From positions 8,494,242 to 8,558,241 of the forward strand of contig CM076654.1 of NCBI GenBank assembly GCA_038496675.1: a stretch of 64,000 nt of DNA, in the 5' to 3' direction. Shown piece after piece: positions 34,801 through 42,319 of the stretch. This DNA comes from Rachycentron canadum (Eukaryota > Chordata > Actinopteri > Carangiformes > Rachycentridae). Below the pieces are notes generated by a model, which had not been told where the DNA came from, ran no database searches, and worked only from the letters and a program-made list of their open reading frames with translations. Positions within the stretch are counted from its first letter, which is position 1, and each line of letters begins with the position of its first letter. The translations under genes were made by a program, and so were the position numbers.

Positions 34801-37219
34801 CAGAGTGTTTTGAGTCTCTCTCAGCGATGGAGCTGGCTGAACAGATCACTCTGCTGGATCACATTGTCTTCAGGAGCATTCCTTATGAGTCAGTAATGCA
34901 CCTACACTGTCACCTGCATCAGGCCAAACAAACCTAAATCACTTTTAAGGATACTGAGAGCAGTTAATCACCCATGGCTTCCCTCCATAGAAAACTGCTT
35001 TTAGAAGGACAACATGGAAAAATAATGGCATTGCATTTTAACTACTTTACAGTTTTAGATATAAAATAAAATTTTATTTGTTTGACTTTTCACAATTTAC
35101 ATTGATCTAAGATATTGACTCTGCTATTTTGTAAACTGCTGCTATGACGAAGGTTTCCCCTGCAGTCAGCTTTGTGAAACATCTGTATCACCTGCCATTA
35201 AATGTTAGATTGTTTGTAGTATTTGGTCATTTAATTCTTTGATAATGGAAATAATTTTTACATTTAGTAGCACAGATTTACACAAGTACCCCCTGCCATT
35301 GGTTAGGTAACTTAGAGCAAAAGGTAGTTTAAAGTTTAACTATGTTTGTATTTTTCCTATATAGTTCCTAATTTCCTATAACACACATAATTATTAATTC
35401 TTTTACATATTTAGGAAAAGACTCATTCTATCCTTCTCTTATGTAATTTTACTCTTCCAATCTGAGAAGAAATATTATCCATTTCTTTGGTTTGTGATTC
35501 TTAAAACAAGTCAAAAAAAATAAGTAAACACAGATAAATAAGAGTTTCATCCAACGATAACACACCGATCATCATTCAGCTCTTGAACTTTTTTTGATTT
35601 TGTGAGACCCCTCTTCCTTAATAATATCATCACGTCACAGGCGTTAGCTAATATAATTATGTCTTGTGCTATATTTTAGAGAGTGTGATCTCATCCTGAC
35701 TTCTCTGATGTCTCTGTCCTCCCTCTCTCAGAGAGTTCCTGGGCCAGGGCTGGATGAAGGTTGATAAGACAGAGAGGACGCCCTATATCATGAAAACTAG
35801 CCAGCACTTCAATGATGTGAGATCATTCAATGCCTTTAAGCTAATTTTTGTTTGTGACTGTCCACTGTCACTCTCTGGCATGTATCCTTATATATTCTCC
35901 CCTCTCTGTCTTTTTAAAGATGAGCAACCTGGTGGCATCACAGATTATGACCCATACCGACGTGGGCTCGAGAGCCAGCTCCATAGAGAAGTGGGTTGCT
36001 GTGGCTGACATCTGCCGCTGTCTCAACAACTACAATGGAGTGCTGGAGATCACATCTGCTCTCAACCGCAGCGCCATATACCGTTTGAAGAAGACTTGGG
36101 CTAAAATCAGCAAACAGGTGGAATAATTCTCCATCAGTCCTCTCTGTTTATAAAACCTATAATCCATATGTGAAAAGCACAGTTGTCTCTCAATATTGTA
36201 CTTAAAAACAAGTATATATAAAGTTTTAGAAGAAACTTTTTTGTCTCTGTAATGTCTATAAATTAATGTCTCCTGGTAGAATTGTTGTTATTAGAAAGTC
36301 CAGAGAAAAGACAAAGCAGAACAGCATTAAACCACTCATCATATTTAGTATCTGCTCCCGCTTAATTCTGAGGAACACTAAATCAATGAAAGCTGTAATC
36401 ATCCAATCACCAGACAGTCCACCAAGCCATTCTGCCTCTTCAGGACTGAAGGAAAATTAGATCTTGTCTTTTTATTACTATTATCATCATCTTTTATTCA
36501 GAGTAAGCGGATTTTGGGTTAAGGCAACTGAGACGTTCATAATTATCTTTGATCTCTGTGAACGTGTATTTGTAATCTTTCCCAGACTAAAGCCCTGATG
36601 GACAAACTGCAGAAGACTGTCTCGTCTGAGGGACGGTTTAAAAACCTGAGGGAGACACTGAAAAAGTGAGATTTTGCACATGCTCTTTTAGGACATAAAA
36701 ATTTTCTTTTATTGACTTTGAGATGGTCCATCGCATACATTACTCCTTCACACTATCTTCCTTCAGCTGCAACCCTCCATGCGTGCCATACCTGGGAATG
36801 TATCTAACGGACCTGGCTTTTATTGAGGAAGGGACACCCAATTTTACTGAGGAAGGTCTTGTTAACTTTTCCAAAATGAGGATGGTAGGCACACACATGC
36901 ATAAAAAATGCACAAAGTGGTTGGAACTCACACTGTACTTTAACTGTCAACTTAAATTCCACATTTTCTTTAGATATCTCATATCATCAGAGAGATCCGA
37001 CAGTTCCAACAGACTCCATACAGAATAGAGCATCAACCCAAGGTACTCCTCTGTAAATACATTTGACTTTTTTCCCTCTTTTTTCTTAAGATCACAAAAG
37101 CAAAACTGAATAAATTTTCTGTACAGGTGACCCAGTACCTTCTGGATAAGACTCTGATCATGGATGAAGACACGCTCTATGATCTCTCGCTGAAGATCGA
37201 GCCCAGGCTTCCTGCCTGA
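456..37219 (+). CDS. rasgrf2: rasgrf2: Ras-specific guanine nucleotide-releasing factor 2 (whole gene, 28 coding exons)
   Basis: The spliced product is 1270 aa (human is about 1237) and exchanges GDP for GTP on Ras and Rac at the plasma membrane of neurons and other cells in response to calcium/calmodulin. Domains in order: PH1 (about 22-127), coiled coil (about 134-195), IQ motif (208-225), DH/RhoGEF (about 243-430), second PH (about 460-590), REM/RasGEF-N (from about 630), a Ser/Pro-rich linker (about 700-960) and a C-terminal CDC25 RasGEF domain (about 1030-1265). Every exon joins in frame at GT-AG junctions: 456-731, 14606-14712, 15805-15952, 19273-19362, 19507-19643, 20324-20440, 20601-20680, 21841-22034, 22199-22308, 22397-22515, 23616-23776, 23899-23965, 24506-24642, 25180-25262, 25561-25809, 28394-28887, 30767-30892, 31880-31969, 32396-32502, 33833-33945, 34046-34106, 34785-34888, 35732-35816, 35920-36117, 36586-36665, 36767-36884, 36974-37042, 37127-37219. 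GRF2 rather than GRF1 is inferred from the linker and the segment reading [16 protein letters not shown], and from the neighbouring ckmt2. Confidence 0.96.
2994..3060. repeat. (CT)n followed by (AT)n
   Basis: About 12 CT units are followed, after a six-base spacer, by about 18 AT units at 3024-3060. Confidence 0.95.
7376..7411. repeat. (GT)n microsatellite
   Basis: About 17 GT units in rasgrf2 intron 1, with further GT-rich sequence to 7460. Confidence 0.95.
10225..10340 (+). repeat. dispersed repeat fragment, related to 21330-21440
   Basis: A stretch around 10260 (AAGCAATGACAATGTTAACT) is nearly matched near 21373 (AAGCAACGGCAATGTTAACT), with similar flanks. I read both as fragments of one fish interspersed repeat of unknown class. 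Confidence 0.4.
12500..12930 (+). repeat. dispersed fish repeat, copy 1
   Basis: It resembles the widespread teleost repeat rich in ACTTTTACTT/CTTCTACTTC words, with a CAGCAGGGACCATTC-type segment. A second diverged copy lies at 48630-49010. The class (possibly a non-autonomous hAT-like element) is recalled rather than shown. Confidence 0.45.
13394..13432. repeat. (CT)n microsatellite
   Basis: An imperfect CT tract in intron 1, followed by another CT-rich stretch to about 13470. Confidence 0.9.
14606..14712 (+). CDS. rasgrf2: rasgrf2 exon 2 (PH1 C-terminal half)
   Basis: It encodes residues 93-128, beginning [18 protein letters not shown] and ending with the PH C-terminal helix ([10 protein letters not shown]). 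The acceptor follows a T-rich tract. It ends in phase 2 at AG|GTAAAC. Confidence 0.96.
14713..15804 (+). other. rasgrf2 intron 2
   Basis: 1.1 kb of AT-rich sequence. I see no further feature. Confidence 0.8.
15805..15952 (+). CDS. rasgrf2: rasgrf2 exon 3 (coiled coil)
   Basis: It encodes residues 128-177. A charged heptad-like helix ([20 protein letters not shown], then [15 protein letters not shown]) is the coiled coil between PH1 and IQ. Phase 0 donor GAG|GTACAG. Confidence 0.96.
15953..19272 (+). other. rasgrf2 intron 3 (3.3 kb)
   Basis: AT-rich intron with no gene, RNA or clear mobile element that I can identify. Confidence 0.8.
19273..19362 (+). CDS. rasgrf2: rasgrf2 exon 4 (end of coiled coil)
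   Basis: It encodes residues 178-207, containing [11 protein letters not shown] and DPDIKKIKK, both conserved in Ras-GRFs. 90 nt, phase 0 at both ends. Confidence 0.95.
19507..19643 (+). CDS. rasgrf2: rasgrf2 exon 5 (IQ calmodulin-binding motif)
   Basis: It encodes residues 208-253. [14 protein letters not shown] fits the IQ consensus for calmodulin. I place the donor at 19644 (GTATGT) rather than 19648 (GTAAAT), because only then does exon 6 continue correctly as E-Y-V-H-Q. Confidence 0.94.
20040..20070. repeat. (TAG)n trinucleotide repeat
   Basis: About 10 AGT/TAG units in rasgrf2 intron 5 (19644-20323). I see nothing else in that intron. Confidence 0.95.
20324..20440 (+). CDS. rasgrf2: rasgrf2 exon 6 (DH domain start)
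   Basis: It encodes residues 253-292 of the RhoGEF domain ([17 protein letters not shown], then [16 protein letters not shown]). The acceptor tract is TG-rich rather than pyrimidine-only. Confidence 0.95.
20601..20680 (+). CDS. rasgrf2: rasgrf2 exon 7 (DH domain)
   Basis: It encodes residues 292-319 ([18 protein letters not shown] and the following NWPTLVL). Phase 1 donor GG|GTAAGC. Confidence 0.95.
21330..21440 (+). repeat. dispersed repeat fragment, related to 10225-10340
   Basis: It shares near-identical words and flanks with the intron 1 copy. It sits in intron 7 (20681-21840), which otherwise shows only a CA-rich stretch near 20840-20870. Confidence 0.4.
21841..22034 (+). CDS. rasgrf2: rasgrf2 exon 8 (DH domain core)
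   Basis: It encodes residues 319-383 ([20 protein letters not shown], then [12 protein letters not shown], then [14 protein letters not shown]), core DH helices for Rho-family exchange. Phase 0 end. Confidence 0.96.
22199..22308 (+). CDS. rasgrf2: rasgrf2 exon 9 (DH domain)
   Basis: It encodes residues 384-420 ([19 protein letters not shown]), the conserved DH CR3-like helix. The following intron is only 88 bp. Confidence 0.96.
22397..22515 (+). CDS. rasgrf2: rasgrf2 exon 10 (DH-PH2 junction)
   Basis: It encodes residues 420-460 ([20 protein letters not shown], then [17 protein letters not shown]). The acceptor tract is TG-rich. Confidence 0.96.
22516..23615 (+). other. rasgrf2 intron 10
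   Basis: 1.1 kb, AT-rich. Nothing further recognised. Confidence 0.8.
23616..23776 (+). CDS. rasgrf2: rasgrf2 exon 11 (PH2, first strands)
   Basis: It encodes residues 460-513 ([20 protein letters not shown], then [20 protein letters not shown]). Phase 0 end. Confidence 0.96.
23899..23965 (+). CDS. rasgrf2: rasgrf2 exon 12 (PH2)
   Basis: It encodes residues 514-536 ([20 protein letters not shown]). Confidence 0.95.
24222..24296. repeat. (CA)n microsatellite
   Basis: About 37 CA units in rasgrf2 intron 12 (23966-24505). This is one of the longest dinucleotide tracts in the window and is likely polymorphic. Confidence 0.97.
24506..24642 (+). CDS. rasgrf2: rasgrf2 exon 13 (PH2, C-terminal helix)
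   Basis: It encodes residues 536-581 ([16 protein letters not shown], then [16 protein letters not shown]). The PH C-terminal tryptophan is present. Confidence 0.96.
25180..25262 (+). CDS. rasgrf2: rasgrf2 exon 14 (PH2-REM linker)
   Basis: It encodes residues 582-609 ([11 protein letters not shown], then [14 protein letters not shown]). Preceded by intron 13 (24643-25179), in which I see nothing else. Confidence 0.95.
25561..25809 (+). CDS. rasgrf2: rasgrf2 exon 15 (REM / RasGEF N-terminal domain)
   Basis: It encodes residues 609-692 ([20 protein letters not shown], then [20 protein letters not shown]), the REM domain that packs against and stabilises the CDC25 domain. The acceptor is preceded by a TG-rich tract. 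The donor CAG|GTCATA is weak at +3 to +6, which may favour use of the optional exon downstream. Confidence 0.95.
26274..26318. repeat. (CT)n microsatellite
   Basis: About 20 CT units with one interruption, in intron 15, 500 bp upstream of the candidate cassette exon. Confidence 0.9.
26824..26916 (+). CDS. rasgrf2: candidate alternative cassette exon 15b of rasgrf2 (31 aa, in frame)
   Basis: This lies in the 2.6-kb intron between exons 15 and 16. It has a pyrimidine-rich tract ending in ACAG, an open 93-nt stretch, and a donor (AA|GTAACC). Entry and exit phases (2 and 2) match both neighbours, so including or skipping it keeps the frame. Included, it inserts [20 protein letters not shown] plus a basic tail [11 protein letters not shown] after SIPIR and before SLELFF, at the end of the REM segment. 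If the donor is not used, a TAA follows at once and truncates the protein before the CDC25 domain. The Ras-GRF2 sequence I remember lacks this segment. Its use as an exon is inference from frame, splice sites and protein-like composition. Confidence 0.6.
28394..28887 (+). CDS. rasgrf2: rasgrf2 exon 16 (Ser/Pro-rich linker)
   Basis: The largest exon, residues 692-857. It starts [12 protein letters not shown] and contains the conserved [15 protein letters not shown] and [14 protein letters not shown] segments, then a low-complexity stretch with tandem TPQTP units and proline runs (about residues 780-815). It ends KLRRSIRR. Many SP/TP dipeptides are potential proline-directed kinase sites in the regulatory linker between REM and CDC25. 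Confidence 0.95.
28888..30766 (+). other. rasgrf2 intron 16
   Basis: 1.9 kb, AT-rich, with a short GT tract near 29529-29546. No other feature recognised. Confidence 0.8.
30767..30892 (+). CDS. rasgrf2: rasgrf2 exon 17 (linker)
   Basis: It encodes residues 857-899 ([20 protein letters not shown], then [20 protein letters not shown]). [19 protein letters not shown] is highly conserved in GRF2. The donor GAG|GTAAGA runs straight into a 74-nt GT repeat. Confidence 0.95.
30901..30974 (+). repeat. (GT)37 just inside the 5' end of rasgrf2 intron 17
   Basis: It begins eight bases after the exon 17 donor. In the transcript this is a UG repeat, a known binding target of TDP-43 and CELF-type splicing factors. 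Confidence 0.97.
31809..31876 (+). repeat. (TG)34 forming the 3' splice-site tract of rasgrf2 intron 17
   Basis: The repeat runs to the CAG acceptor at 31877-31879 and replaces the usual polypyrimidine tract. The arrangement recalls the TG tract before human CFTR exon 9. Confidence 0.97.
31880..31969 (+). CDS. rasgrf2: rasgrf2 exon 18 (linker, possibly skippable)
   Basis: It encodes residues 899-929, including [20 protein letters not shown], a segment shared by GRF1 and GRF2. It is 90 nt with phase 1 on both sides, so skipping it would keep the frame. Given the TG-repeat acceptor, partial skipping is plausible. Confidence 0.94.
32396..32502 (+). CDS. rasgrf2: rasgrf2 exon 19
   Basis: It encodes residues 929-964 ([20 protein letters not shown], then RHWVSKHSQ), the helical segment before the CDC25 domain. 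Phase 0 end; donor CAG|GTCTGT. Confidence 0.95.
32503..33832 (+). other. rasgrf2 intron 19
   Basis: 1.3 kb. It contains a T17 run near 32531-32548; nothing else recognised. Confidence 0.8.
33833..33945 (+). CDS. rasgrf2: rasgrf2 exon 20
   Basis: It encodes residues 965-1002 ([20 protein letters not shown], then [12 protein letters not shown]). Confidence 0.95.
34046..34106 (+). CDS. rasgrf2: rasgrf2 exon 21
   Basis: It encodes residues 1002-1022 ([20 protein letters not shown]). Short exon, phase 0 end. Confidence 0.94.
34785..34888 (+). CDS. rasgrf2: rasgrf2 exon 22 (CDC25 domain start)
   Basis: It encodes residues 1023-1057 ([20 protein letters not shown], then [11 protein letters not shown]), the first helices of the RasGEF catalytic domain. 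The acceptor tract is TG-rich. Introns on either side (34107-34784, 34889-35731) show nothing else. Confidence 0.96.
35732..35816 (+). CDS. rasgrf2: rasgrf2 exon 23 (CDC25 domain)
   Basis: It encodes residues 1057-1085 ([20 protein letters not shown], then QHFND). Confidence 0.96.
35920..36117 (+). CDS. rasgrf2: rasgrf2 exon 24 (CDC25 core, helical hairpin start)
   Basis: It encodes residues 1086-1151 ([20 protein letters not shown], then [19 protein letters not shown]). It contains the NYNGVLEI and [12 protein letters not shown] signatures of the catalytic domain. The donor CAG|GTGGAA is weak. Confidence 0.96.
36586..36665 (+). CDS. rasgrf2: rasgrf2 exon 25 (helical hairpin)
   Basis: It encodes residues 1152-1178 ([20 protein letters not shown]), the hairpin that opens the Ras nucleotide site. 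Confidence 0.96.
36767..36884 (+). CDS. rasgrf2: rasgrf2 exon 26 (CDC25 domain)
   Basis: It encodes residues 1178-1217, including the RasGEF signature [20 protein letters not shown] and NFSKMRM. Confidence 0.97.
36974..37042 (+). CDS. rasgrf2: rasgrf2 exon 27
   Basis: It encodes residues 1218-1240 ([20 protein letters not shown]). 69 nt, phase 0 on both sides; followed by an 84-bp intron. Confidence 0.96.
37127..37219 (+). CDS. rasgrf2: rasgrf2 exon 28 (C-terminus, stop)
   Basis: It encodes residues 1241-1270, ending LKIEPRLPA followed by TGA, the family C-terminus. Confidence 0.97.
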   Translation: MTQYLLDKTLIMDEDTLYDLSLKIEPRLPA

Positions 37220-37630
37220 GGTTACAGCTCTTTGTGGCCAGTGGGAGCCTGCCAAACCTGGACCCCCAAGGGCAACATCGCCCACGCAATCTCATCAATC
37301 AAGAGGGAATCAGGAAGTTTTGAGAACGATGTGGAAATGAAAGTAAAGGACTGATGTGAGAGATAGCTTGAGAGCTAAGTATGAGGGCAGTTGAAGAAGC
37401 ATTAGAGTTTTTCAACCAACTGTGGCGGCATGAGAAGTGGACAGGCTAAGGATTTGTGAAGTGTTGGGGCTGATTTGCGTTCAAGGAAAATGTGTTGTGT
37501 TGCATGAGGGTTTTTGAGGAAATGGCATGTTGCTGTGTTTGTGTGTGCTCATCATTCCACAGTGGAGAGTGTGGTGCACACACTTCCTAACATAGCCTGA
37601 AAGTGCAGGAAAGACTGAGAGCATAGAATG

Positions 37631-37636
37631 AATAAA
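37631..37636 (+). terminator. rasgrf2: candidate poly(A) signal of rasgrf2
   Basis: AATAAA 410 bp after the stop codon. A longer 3' UTR using later signals is equally possible. Confidence 0.3.
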
Positions 37637-37852
37637 ATAAAGTGGGTATAACAGAGATGTAGCATATACAGAAAGTGTGACAGAGAGATGTCTGAGCTCG
37701 TGTCTCTGTGCTGTTGTCTGTTTTCTGTTGCCTGTGCATTTCTGTGCCATGTCCAGGAGCAAGAGCCCCAAAATGCTTTCTGTCATGATGGTCTCTGCAT
37801 AAAACTTGCATGATTTAAGCTTGGGATGTAACTGTGTAAATGGCCTTCAACC

Positions 37853-37865
37853 TGACCCCTGACCC
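37853..37865. promoter_or_regulatory. DR1-type nuclear receptor half-site pair
   Basis: TGACCC-C-TGACCC is a direct repeat with one spacer base, matching the DR1 consensus on the minus strand (RXR/PPAR, HNF4 or COUP-TF type). It lies 630 bp past the rasgrf2 stop and 6.4 kb before the ckmt2 start. Such matches arise by chance, so binding is unproven. Confidence 0.25.
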
Positions 37866-40800
37866 CTCAGCTTAGCATGCTTCACTCTAAACCAGGGTGA
37901 CTCTCTAAGCCACTATGCACCCTCAGTGGGCTGGGTATGGCAAAATGCATTTAAGCCTTCAAACATAATGTAGAAAGGCACTAAAATTAAGCCTAAAGGT
38001 CATATGAACTGGAAATTTTGACATATTTTGATGAAGGGTCTGATTTTTTTCATCAATGAAACAATTAATTCTGTATTTGTCTTTGGTCGGCCTTTGCTTA
38101 AAGACTTCCCATGAGAATGCAGAGCTGTTCACATGAATGATACAAAATTTTAATACTTTATCAGTGCCTTCCCCTAATGTTGGTCAATGTCCCTACGATT
38201 GCCAATTTACAAGCATAAGGTTTCATATATAGAAGATCATACTTACAAATGTTCAGATGTTCATTAAAAAAAACTTAGACTGTGGTTTCACTCATTCAGC
38301 TTCTTTTTTTCAGAAAATAGGTCATGTAGACTTAACAGTAGCATGTTAGTGTAAACACAGTGAAGTCACTGCAAATATCTCCCTCTAGTGTTTAAACATT
38401 GTTATAATCTTCTGCTGACCCAAAGCTTTTGCAGTGTTTGTGCGCAGTTTGATTTTTTTTGTCTGATACTGACATGCGTAGTCAGGTCCAGTGTGTAACT
38501 CTTGGATGTAGGCTGGGGCAGTTTTTGCACTCTTTCAGATGTAGCTTTGCTTGAGTGACAGTATGATCGTTATTTACCATGCTATTTATTTCATCAGATA
38601 CTGTATTTATATTATATTTGTACATAGTAACTCCACACATATCATATGGTTGATGAAGGAATACTTTAAATTGTTATGCTGTGAATCTTATTATTATTTT
38701 GTTATTGTCTCTGTTGCTTTTATTTTGAATTCTAGTTTTGCATCCCAGTCTCTTATATTGCAAGAAATCTGTTTAATTTTATTCTAAAATTTAAAAAAAA
38801 GTCTTTTGAAGGTTAAAAAAAAAAAAAAATGTAGCATTTGAAAAATATTAATTGTTTTTCGTATTTGTTGATATGATGAACGCAGTTGTCCTGCATGCAC
38901 ACAACAGCTGCATGTTGTGCATGTCTTACTGGACGCTCCCTGTTCTTTCTCCCTCTGCTTCTCTATATTAATATTGTCTCTGTAGCTGTCCGGAGGCTAT
39001 GTTAAAAGGCTTAAAAAACAATATTTTGTCCATCAAATCTGGAATGTCAGTCTCTTGATGTACCGTACAAAGTCAAGCAGAGTCTTTAGGGTGTGTCATC
39101 TGCAAAACAGTCTGTTGTTATGCAGTGTTAGAAGTAATGCGGGCCTCAGTGAAAACAGAACATTCCTCATGAAACAATAACCTTGTTCCACATTCATTAG
39201 AGGAAATGTTTTCAGGCTCTGTCCTTTGCACTGCACCTGCAGTTCTGAGTGTCTGTGTCAGGTATGGGTTTGGGAAGACTGGATGCTATGTTTGTATTGT
39301 AATATTATTTTTGTGTATTTGATTGTGTGTTTATTTATTTGTTTGCATTTTTCACTTGTTGGTACAGGGGAAATAAATTCAACATGCCTTATGTGTTTGC
39401 ACTGTGCAATAATTTTAATGATACTGAGTTTCTCCTGGCAACAGTTGCCCTTCATATTAACCCCCCATCTCAGCGTACCAACATAATGCAACAATTTCTC
39501 TCTTTCAAACTGTGAAAACACCGACACATCAGGTAACAGGAAAAAAAGTGTGCATGGGTTTGCCAGCCATTTAGGAAAAATTATGCTTCCCCTGTATAGG
39601 ACTGTCTAGTTATTACCCCACTCATACACCCAAAGCTACACACCAGAACTGGATTTTGATAAAAGATATATTCTCAAAGTATCAAAACTGAAACAAATTA
39701 CAAGGATGAAAAACTTAGGAGTTCACTGTTTGAACTGTTTGTTAAAGTAGCATCACTATACGCTCTCAGTCACATTTAAAATAAAACTAAATCTTGATCT
39801 AGTGTTGTCATCCAGATGACATTTAAAGACATTTTCATAGACAATAACCTGGGAATGAATTTTATGAATGCCTCTGTCTAAGCCTACTTCATGGGTAAGT
39901 CGGCTACCCTGACATCCTGTTTTGAAAGTTAGGGGGACAGCACAATTTTAGAAACAATGAAAAACTGCAAAGCTATTTGGATTGAGGCTATTCATGTGTG
40001 TTGCATTGCTAAACAATACAAAAGCCCTTCACACTTCTCCACACTTCTTGTCATCTGGTTGACCTGGGACCGTGGCCATGCATCCTGCCACCCTGTGGTC
40101 ATGAGTAACACTACCTCTCTTTGTGTCAGTAAAGGAGTGACCTGTCAATGTCTTACTCAACTGTCTCATTGTTACAAGTGGAAATATCCATCAATCATTG
40201 ATTTGATTATATCAAAGTGAGGCTTTCATATGGATCTAAGATGAGAACAACTGATATTTCTATCGGTGGTTATTGTAGGGAATAATGTGAGGGTGAGGGA
40301 AAGGGACTTAAACGGGGAGAGAGACACCAACCAAAAACAGAGGGAGTGAGAGTGAAACATGGTATGGTGTAAAGTGCAGACATGTTACAGCTGAAAAGGA
40401 GAAGTGGCAAGTTTTCTCTGTGGGAAATCGTGACAGTTTTCAGTGCAGAGAAACCAGCTGGAGGGTTGTGAGTATTTTCCTCCCAGTGAGGATTTGATAG
40501 CAGATCAACAGATGGCTGGCAGTTAGCTGAAGTTTATCACAACACTGTGATTGTGACAACTCAGTCCTTTCCAGTCAAAGACAGCAACTCGTGGGCTTGG
40601 TGTCACACTAATACTGATTTGAAGAAAGAGAGAGAGAGAGAGAGAAAAAAAGGAATTTAGAGTCATAATGACAAGTGTGTTGTGTAGGCTGGGTAAAAAA
40701 TGTTACAGCACATTTGTGTAGCATTGTGTTTTGCCAATACCCCCACCCCTTCGACATCATGTCAGTGGACTTTACACTGAATCATATAAAAGTACAATCA

Positions 40801-42183
40801 AAATACATGAGGAAGTGAGCAGGGCTGTTAATCCTGTAAACAGATAAAGTCTCCATGACCCACATTTTGATCAGTCCAAACAGGGCCATTAGCATGCATA
40901 ATAAATGGTGTGACAGTATAATAGCAACTCACATTTCTCTGCCAGGAGGTAAACATTGCTCAGTGTTTTCTTTTATTCTTGATATGCAGACACTCACCCA
41001 TGAGACCAGCACAGCTGTAAGTGGAGGTTTGGGATAGAAAAGTAGGTAAAAGTCACCAAGGTGATACTTTTGGTGATAAATGAGAGCTATTGAACTATGA
41101 AAGAGGACACAGTGATTGCGTGAAAAAAAAAAACAATAGCTGAGGTGTTAGTGCTGTTAAAAGACACTTGACCAATATTTGTTAGAGCCTTTGAGTGTTT
41201 ACTGTAGGTGTTGGAATTCAAAAGTCAGTGCAGAGCCTGAGGATTGAACCCATGATTTTGAAAGACATAAGAGTGACTCTCCAACAACAGCAACTACGTG
41301 GGCAACTTCCCCAGAAACACTTATTTCTTGGAAATTGTGAATCTTTCCTTTAAACATTGCAAAATTTCAATGATTGTATACTTGACTTTTTCAGGTTTTT
41401 AGTCCTCTGACTCCTTGCACCACTTAGTCAGGACCACTTTAACAGTGTCTTAGACCTTTTGTATTTGTATTTGATAGCTTTAAGGTTTTGGCTGTTGGCC
41501 CTAAGAGGGGCATTACATTTTGAGTCCAATGGAAAGAGCCATAATCTCAAAGAAATAGAGGTCAAACATCCCTAAATATCCTATGAGGGAAGATAGTCCT
41601 CTTCCCCCATAGGATATCCCTTGTGCCATTTTGAGGTTTTGTGTTCAATCTTCAGGATCTAGTCAGGATTCTCAAGTCTAGCACCCACAGTAAACATAGT
41701 TTACTGAGGCCAGCTTGAAGGCAATCAGGTTATAAGTTTGATTCTTATAAGGCGCAATGACTTTTTAAATCCAACACCCACGTCCAACTGAAGAAATCCC
41801 AGTCTGAGGAGGGCTTTGTTTGCGAGGTGGGCCTGTTTGTAACCATAAGATCCCAGTGGTGCAATGTCTTTGAATTTCAAAACCGTTCCTGCTACTGATG
41901 ACAAGGGGGGGGGGGCTTAGCCAGTGGAAAATGGGCAACTATTTTACTTCAACAATGAAAGCCCCTTTTTTGTTATACAAGTAATTCTATATAATTCATA
42001 ATGCAGTCTCCCTCCCAATACAGCAAAAAGATGTGTCCCTGTAGTATTCAAAAACCTGTGTGAGTGCACATGCATGTGCCTGAGTGCATGTGTGAAGAGG
42101 TAGGCAGACATGCTGACTGACAGTAGAAAGAGGATTTTCTGTCTGTTGTCCAGTGAGAGGCTAATCCTGAGCCAGTGTCCCCA

Positions 42184-42185
<2 letters not shown>

Positions 42186-42213
<28 letters not shown>
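42186..42213. repeat. (CT)n microsatellite
   Basis: About 13 CT units, 100 bp upstream of the possible ckmt2 leader donor. Confidence 0.9.
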
Positions 42214-42214
<1 letters not shown>

Positions 42215-42239
42215 GATCCCATCTCTGTTCTTCAGTCTG

Positions 42240-42319
42240 CTCTCTTTCTCTGCACATCGAGCATCTCTGGACTGACACACACCAGCCCACTGCTGCCTCC
42301 ATTCTTCAGCTATCCTCAG
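42240..42319 (+). other. ckmt2: possible non-coding first exon of ckmt2
   Basis: Creatine kinase genes usually carry a 5' UTR exon far upstream of the ATG exon, and here the ATG exon opens with an acceptor. TATCCTCAG|GTGAGTG at 42319 is the best donor I see in the preceding 2 kb. The 5' boundary is a guess. Confidence 0.3.

Larger units (their letters stand above)
37220..42239 (+). other. rasgrf2 3' UTR and intergenic DNA
   Basis: No coding exon seen. The first part must be rasgrf2 3' UTR. Candidate poly(A) signals (AATAAA) occur at 37631 and near 39371, but I cannot choose between them. Also present: a nuclear-receptor-like direct repeat at 37853, an A15 run near 38815-38829, a GA tract near 40626-40648 and a G10 run near 41906-41915. 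Confidence 0.7.

Noticed and set aside
456..37219. rasgrf1 as the identity of the large gene
   Set aside because: The domain order fits both paralogues, but the linker and CDC25 approach segments and the neighbouring ckmt2 fit rasgrf2 better.
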